In this document: piece after piece, positions 19,942 through 20,994 of the stretch
Layout of the letters: the number at the start of each line of letters is the position of its first letter
Position numbering within the stretch: the first letter of the stretch is position 1
Source of the DNA: a virus
Virus record (IMG/VR): IMGVR_UViG_3300031973_001096
Span: 1-20,994 of that record
Strand: one strand, 5' to 3'
Length of the DNA stretch: 20,994 bases
Notes under the pieces: generated by a model
What the model was told of the DNA's origin: nothing
The model's input: the letters and a program-made list of their open reading frames with translations, nothing else
Databases searched by the model: none
Position numbers and translations under genes: made by a program

Positions 19942-20994
19942 TTACCCCATCCATCCGCCAGCGCCTATTGCCCTTGGAGGGGCGCGCTTGACTGGTTTGG
20001 TGATTGCGTGCCTTAGCATCATAACGCCATAGCGTGTGGCGGACATAATATCATCAGCCTCTTTCACCACTTTGCCGTCCTTGCGGTGGTATAGCCGGAA
20101 TTCCTCGAACCAGTCGTGCAGGTGGTCGAATACCTTGAACCGCCCAGTTTGCATGCGCTCTAGGATCGCCATTAGGCCAGCCTCTACGCCGTTCGATCCA
20201 TCCTCGAACGTGGCCCGCTCGCCCAGCATGGGCAGCCCTTGACTACGGTACTGCTCCGCCAGTGGCTCGCCGCTGCCCTTCTCGCTGTTCAGCCCGTCGT
20301 GCGGCCAGGCAATCGGTATCCAGTCGCCGCGAGGCTTGATTGATGCAGCGTGGATGACTGGCGTTGCCTCGCGCTCGCGGTAGCAGTCTGTCACGTATAC
20401 CGTATCCGTATCCCGATCCCACGCCAGCCACGCAGCAGCGAACGGGTGATCCCAGCCGAAGTCGATGCCGCAGATTCTCGGCCAGTGCGCGGGGACAGGG
20501 AACGCATGCACCCGGATGGATTCCTCTGTCACCGGGTAGATCCGGCCACTTCCCAGCGTCGGGATGCCTTTAGCCCGGGCCTCTCGCTCATGCGCAGGGA
20601 AGCTGGCGATGATGCGCGCACGTTCCTCTGGCGGGATGTGCTCTGCGTCCTCGATGGTCATGTTGGTATCGCTCTGGTCAGCGCTGGGGGTGACGAGGAA
20701 GCGGCGCACTACCTCGCTCATGCCCTGCAGCGGGGTGAATGTCATGGCTGCGCATCCGCCTGTTGCAATCGTGCGGGCTAGCCCCTCGTCGTAGATGTCG
20801 GCCGGCGGCTCTTCGTCGAACCACACAAAGTCAACGGGCGGCCCCTGCCACTTGCGCCGGCCCTGTGCGTAGTTCTTGAATCGTAGCGTGCTCCATCCGC
20901 CCGACACGTGCCGCACTTTGATGAAGTCGAATAGGTTGCTGACGCCCATGGCCATGCCGTAGGCGCCTAGGTGCTCTTTGGGGATTGCGCCGGT
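19942..20994 (-). CDS. Terminase large subunit, C-terminal part (5' end outside window)
   Basis: The DNA-packaging motor ATPase and nuclease. The frame is open to the window edge, giving 350 visible residues; the first Met at 20955 is internal, because sequence before it (TGAIPKEHLGAYG) is in frame and continuous. Residue numbers here count from the window edge. Walker B is VDFVWFDEEPP (about 54-64), with the catalytic Glu after the Asp, and FTPLQG (about 86-91) is the coupling motif. The nuclease domain starts ICGIDFGWDH with Asp178 as first metal ligand, includes AWPHDG, and has the final Asp pair in EADDIMSATRYG (314/315). Walker A lies outside the window. The tail ends IGAGGWMG. The small terminase subunit is presumably upstream. 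Confidence 0.92.
   Translation of the reverse strand, partial: TGAIPKEHLGAYGMAMGVSNLFDFIKVRHVSGGWSTLRFKNYAQGRRKWQGPPVDFVWFDEEPPADIYDEGLARTIATGGCAAMTFTPLQGMSEVVRRFLVTPSADQSDTNMTIEDAEHIPPEERARIIASFPAHEREARAKGIPTLGSGRIYPVTEESIRVHAFPVPAHWPRICGIDFGWDHPFAAAWLAWDRDTDTVYVTDCYREREATPVIHAASIKPRGDWIPIAWPHDGLNSEKGSGEPLAEQYRSQGLPMLGERATFEDGSNGVEAGLMAILERMQTGRFKVFDHLHDWFEEFRLYHRKDGKVVKEADDIMSATRYGVMMLRHAITKPVKRAPPRAIGAGGWMG

Noticed and set aside
2-20994. Diversity-generating retroelement, as in Bordetella phage BPP-1, which is also a podovirus
   Set aside because: No reverse transcriptase, no template/variable repeat pair and no C-type lectin fold at the fibre gene were seen.
2-20994. CRISPR array, tRNA gene, insertion sequence or attachment site
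   Set aside because: No regularly spaced repeats, no cloverleaf with a recognisable TTCGA arm, no transposase or integrase, and no terminal inverted repeats were found on either strand.

Overview
The window is 21 kb of the late region of a short-tailed (podovirus) phage or prophage of a Gram-negative host, probably one of the Pseudomonadota. Three things point to this. The head genes run in P22-like order: large terminase, P22-type portal, scaffold, P22-type coat. The lysis cassette ends in an Rz/Rz1 spanin pair, which only makes sense in a host with an outer membrane. The DNA is moderately GC-rich and almost wholly coding. No integrase, repressor, replication gene, tRNA or host gene is present, so lytic phage and prophage cannot be told apart, and the host genus cannot be named from sequence alone.

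Plus strand, 1-1027: four short, tightly coupled genes (ATGA/GTGA junctions) form the end of a rightward operon. They are the tail of an unknown protein cut by the window edge, an Ead/Ea22-like accessory protein, a 39-residue membrane peptide and a small Cys-rich protein. This operon converges on the late operon, and the two stop codons overlap by 17 bp.

Minus strand, 20994 down to 1011: one long late operon, described here in transcription order. (i) DNA packaging and head: terminase large subunit (5' end outside the window), portal, scaffold, coat, a probable head-decoration protein and a 63-residue AT-hook protein. The gaps between these genes are 40-60 nt and hold small hairpins, including an 18-bp element found on both sides of the scaffold gene. 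(ii) Connector and tail: SU10-type adaptor, a fibre-like protein, an Asp-box beta-propeller, a 98-residue protein, a P22 gp10-like hub protein and two small proteins. (iii) Five consecutive Gln/Gly/Ala-rich proteins that look like DNA-ejection (internal virion) proteins, ending with one of 729 residues. (iv) After a 123-bp gap, a small beta protein and a tail-collar/fibre-tip protein with HxH metal motifs. (v) Lysis: a 23-residue Lys-rich peptide, a multipass membrane protein, a nested single-TM ORF, a second single-TM protein, a lysozyme with SAR domain that carries an extra N-terminal two-TM holin-like domain, and Rz/Rz1.

From the adaptor gene downstream most junctions are TAATG, ATGA or TGATG overlaps, which implies translational coupling; the head genes instead have spacers with RNA structure. 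Several starts have been placed by Shine-Dalgarno (SD) position and these overlaps rather than by the longest frame. The points of most interest are the holin-like/SAR-lysozyme fusion, the tiny basic peptide gene, the reading-frame overlap in the lysis cassette, the repeated hairpins around the scaffold gene, and the beta-propeller in the connector cluster.
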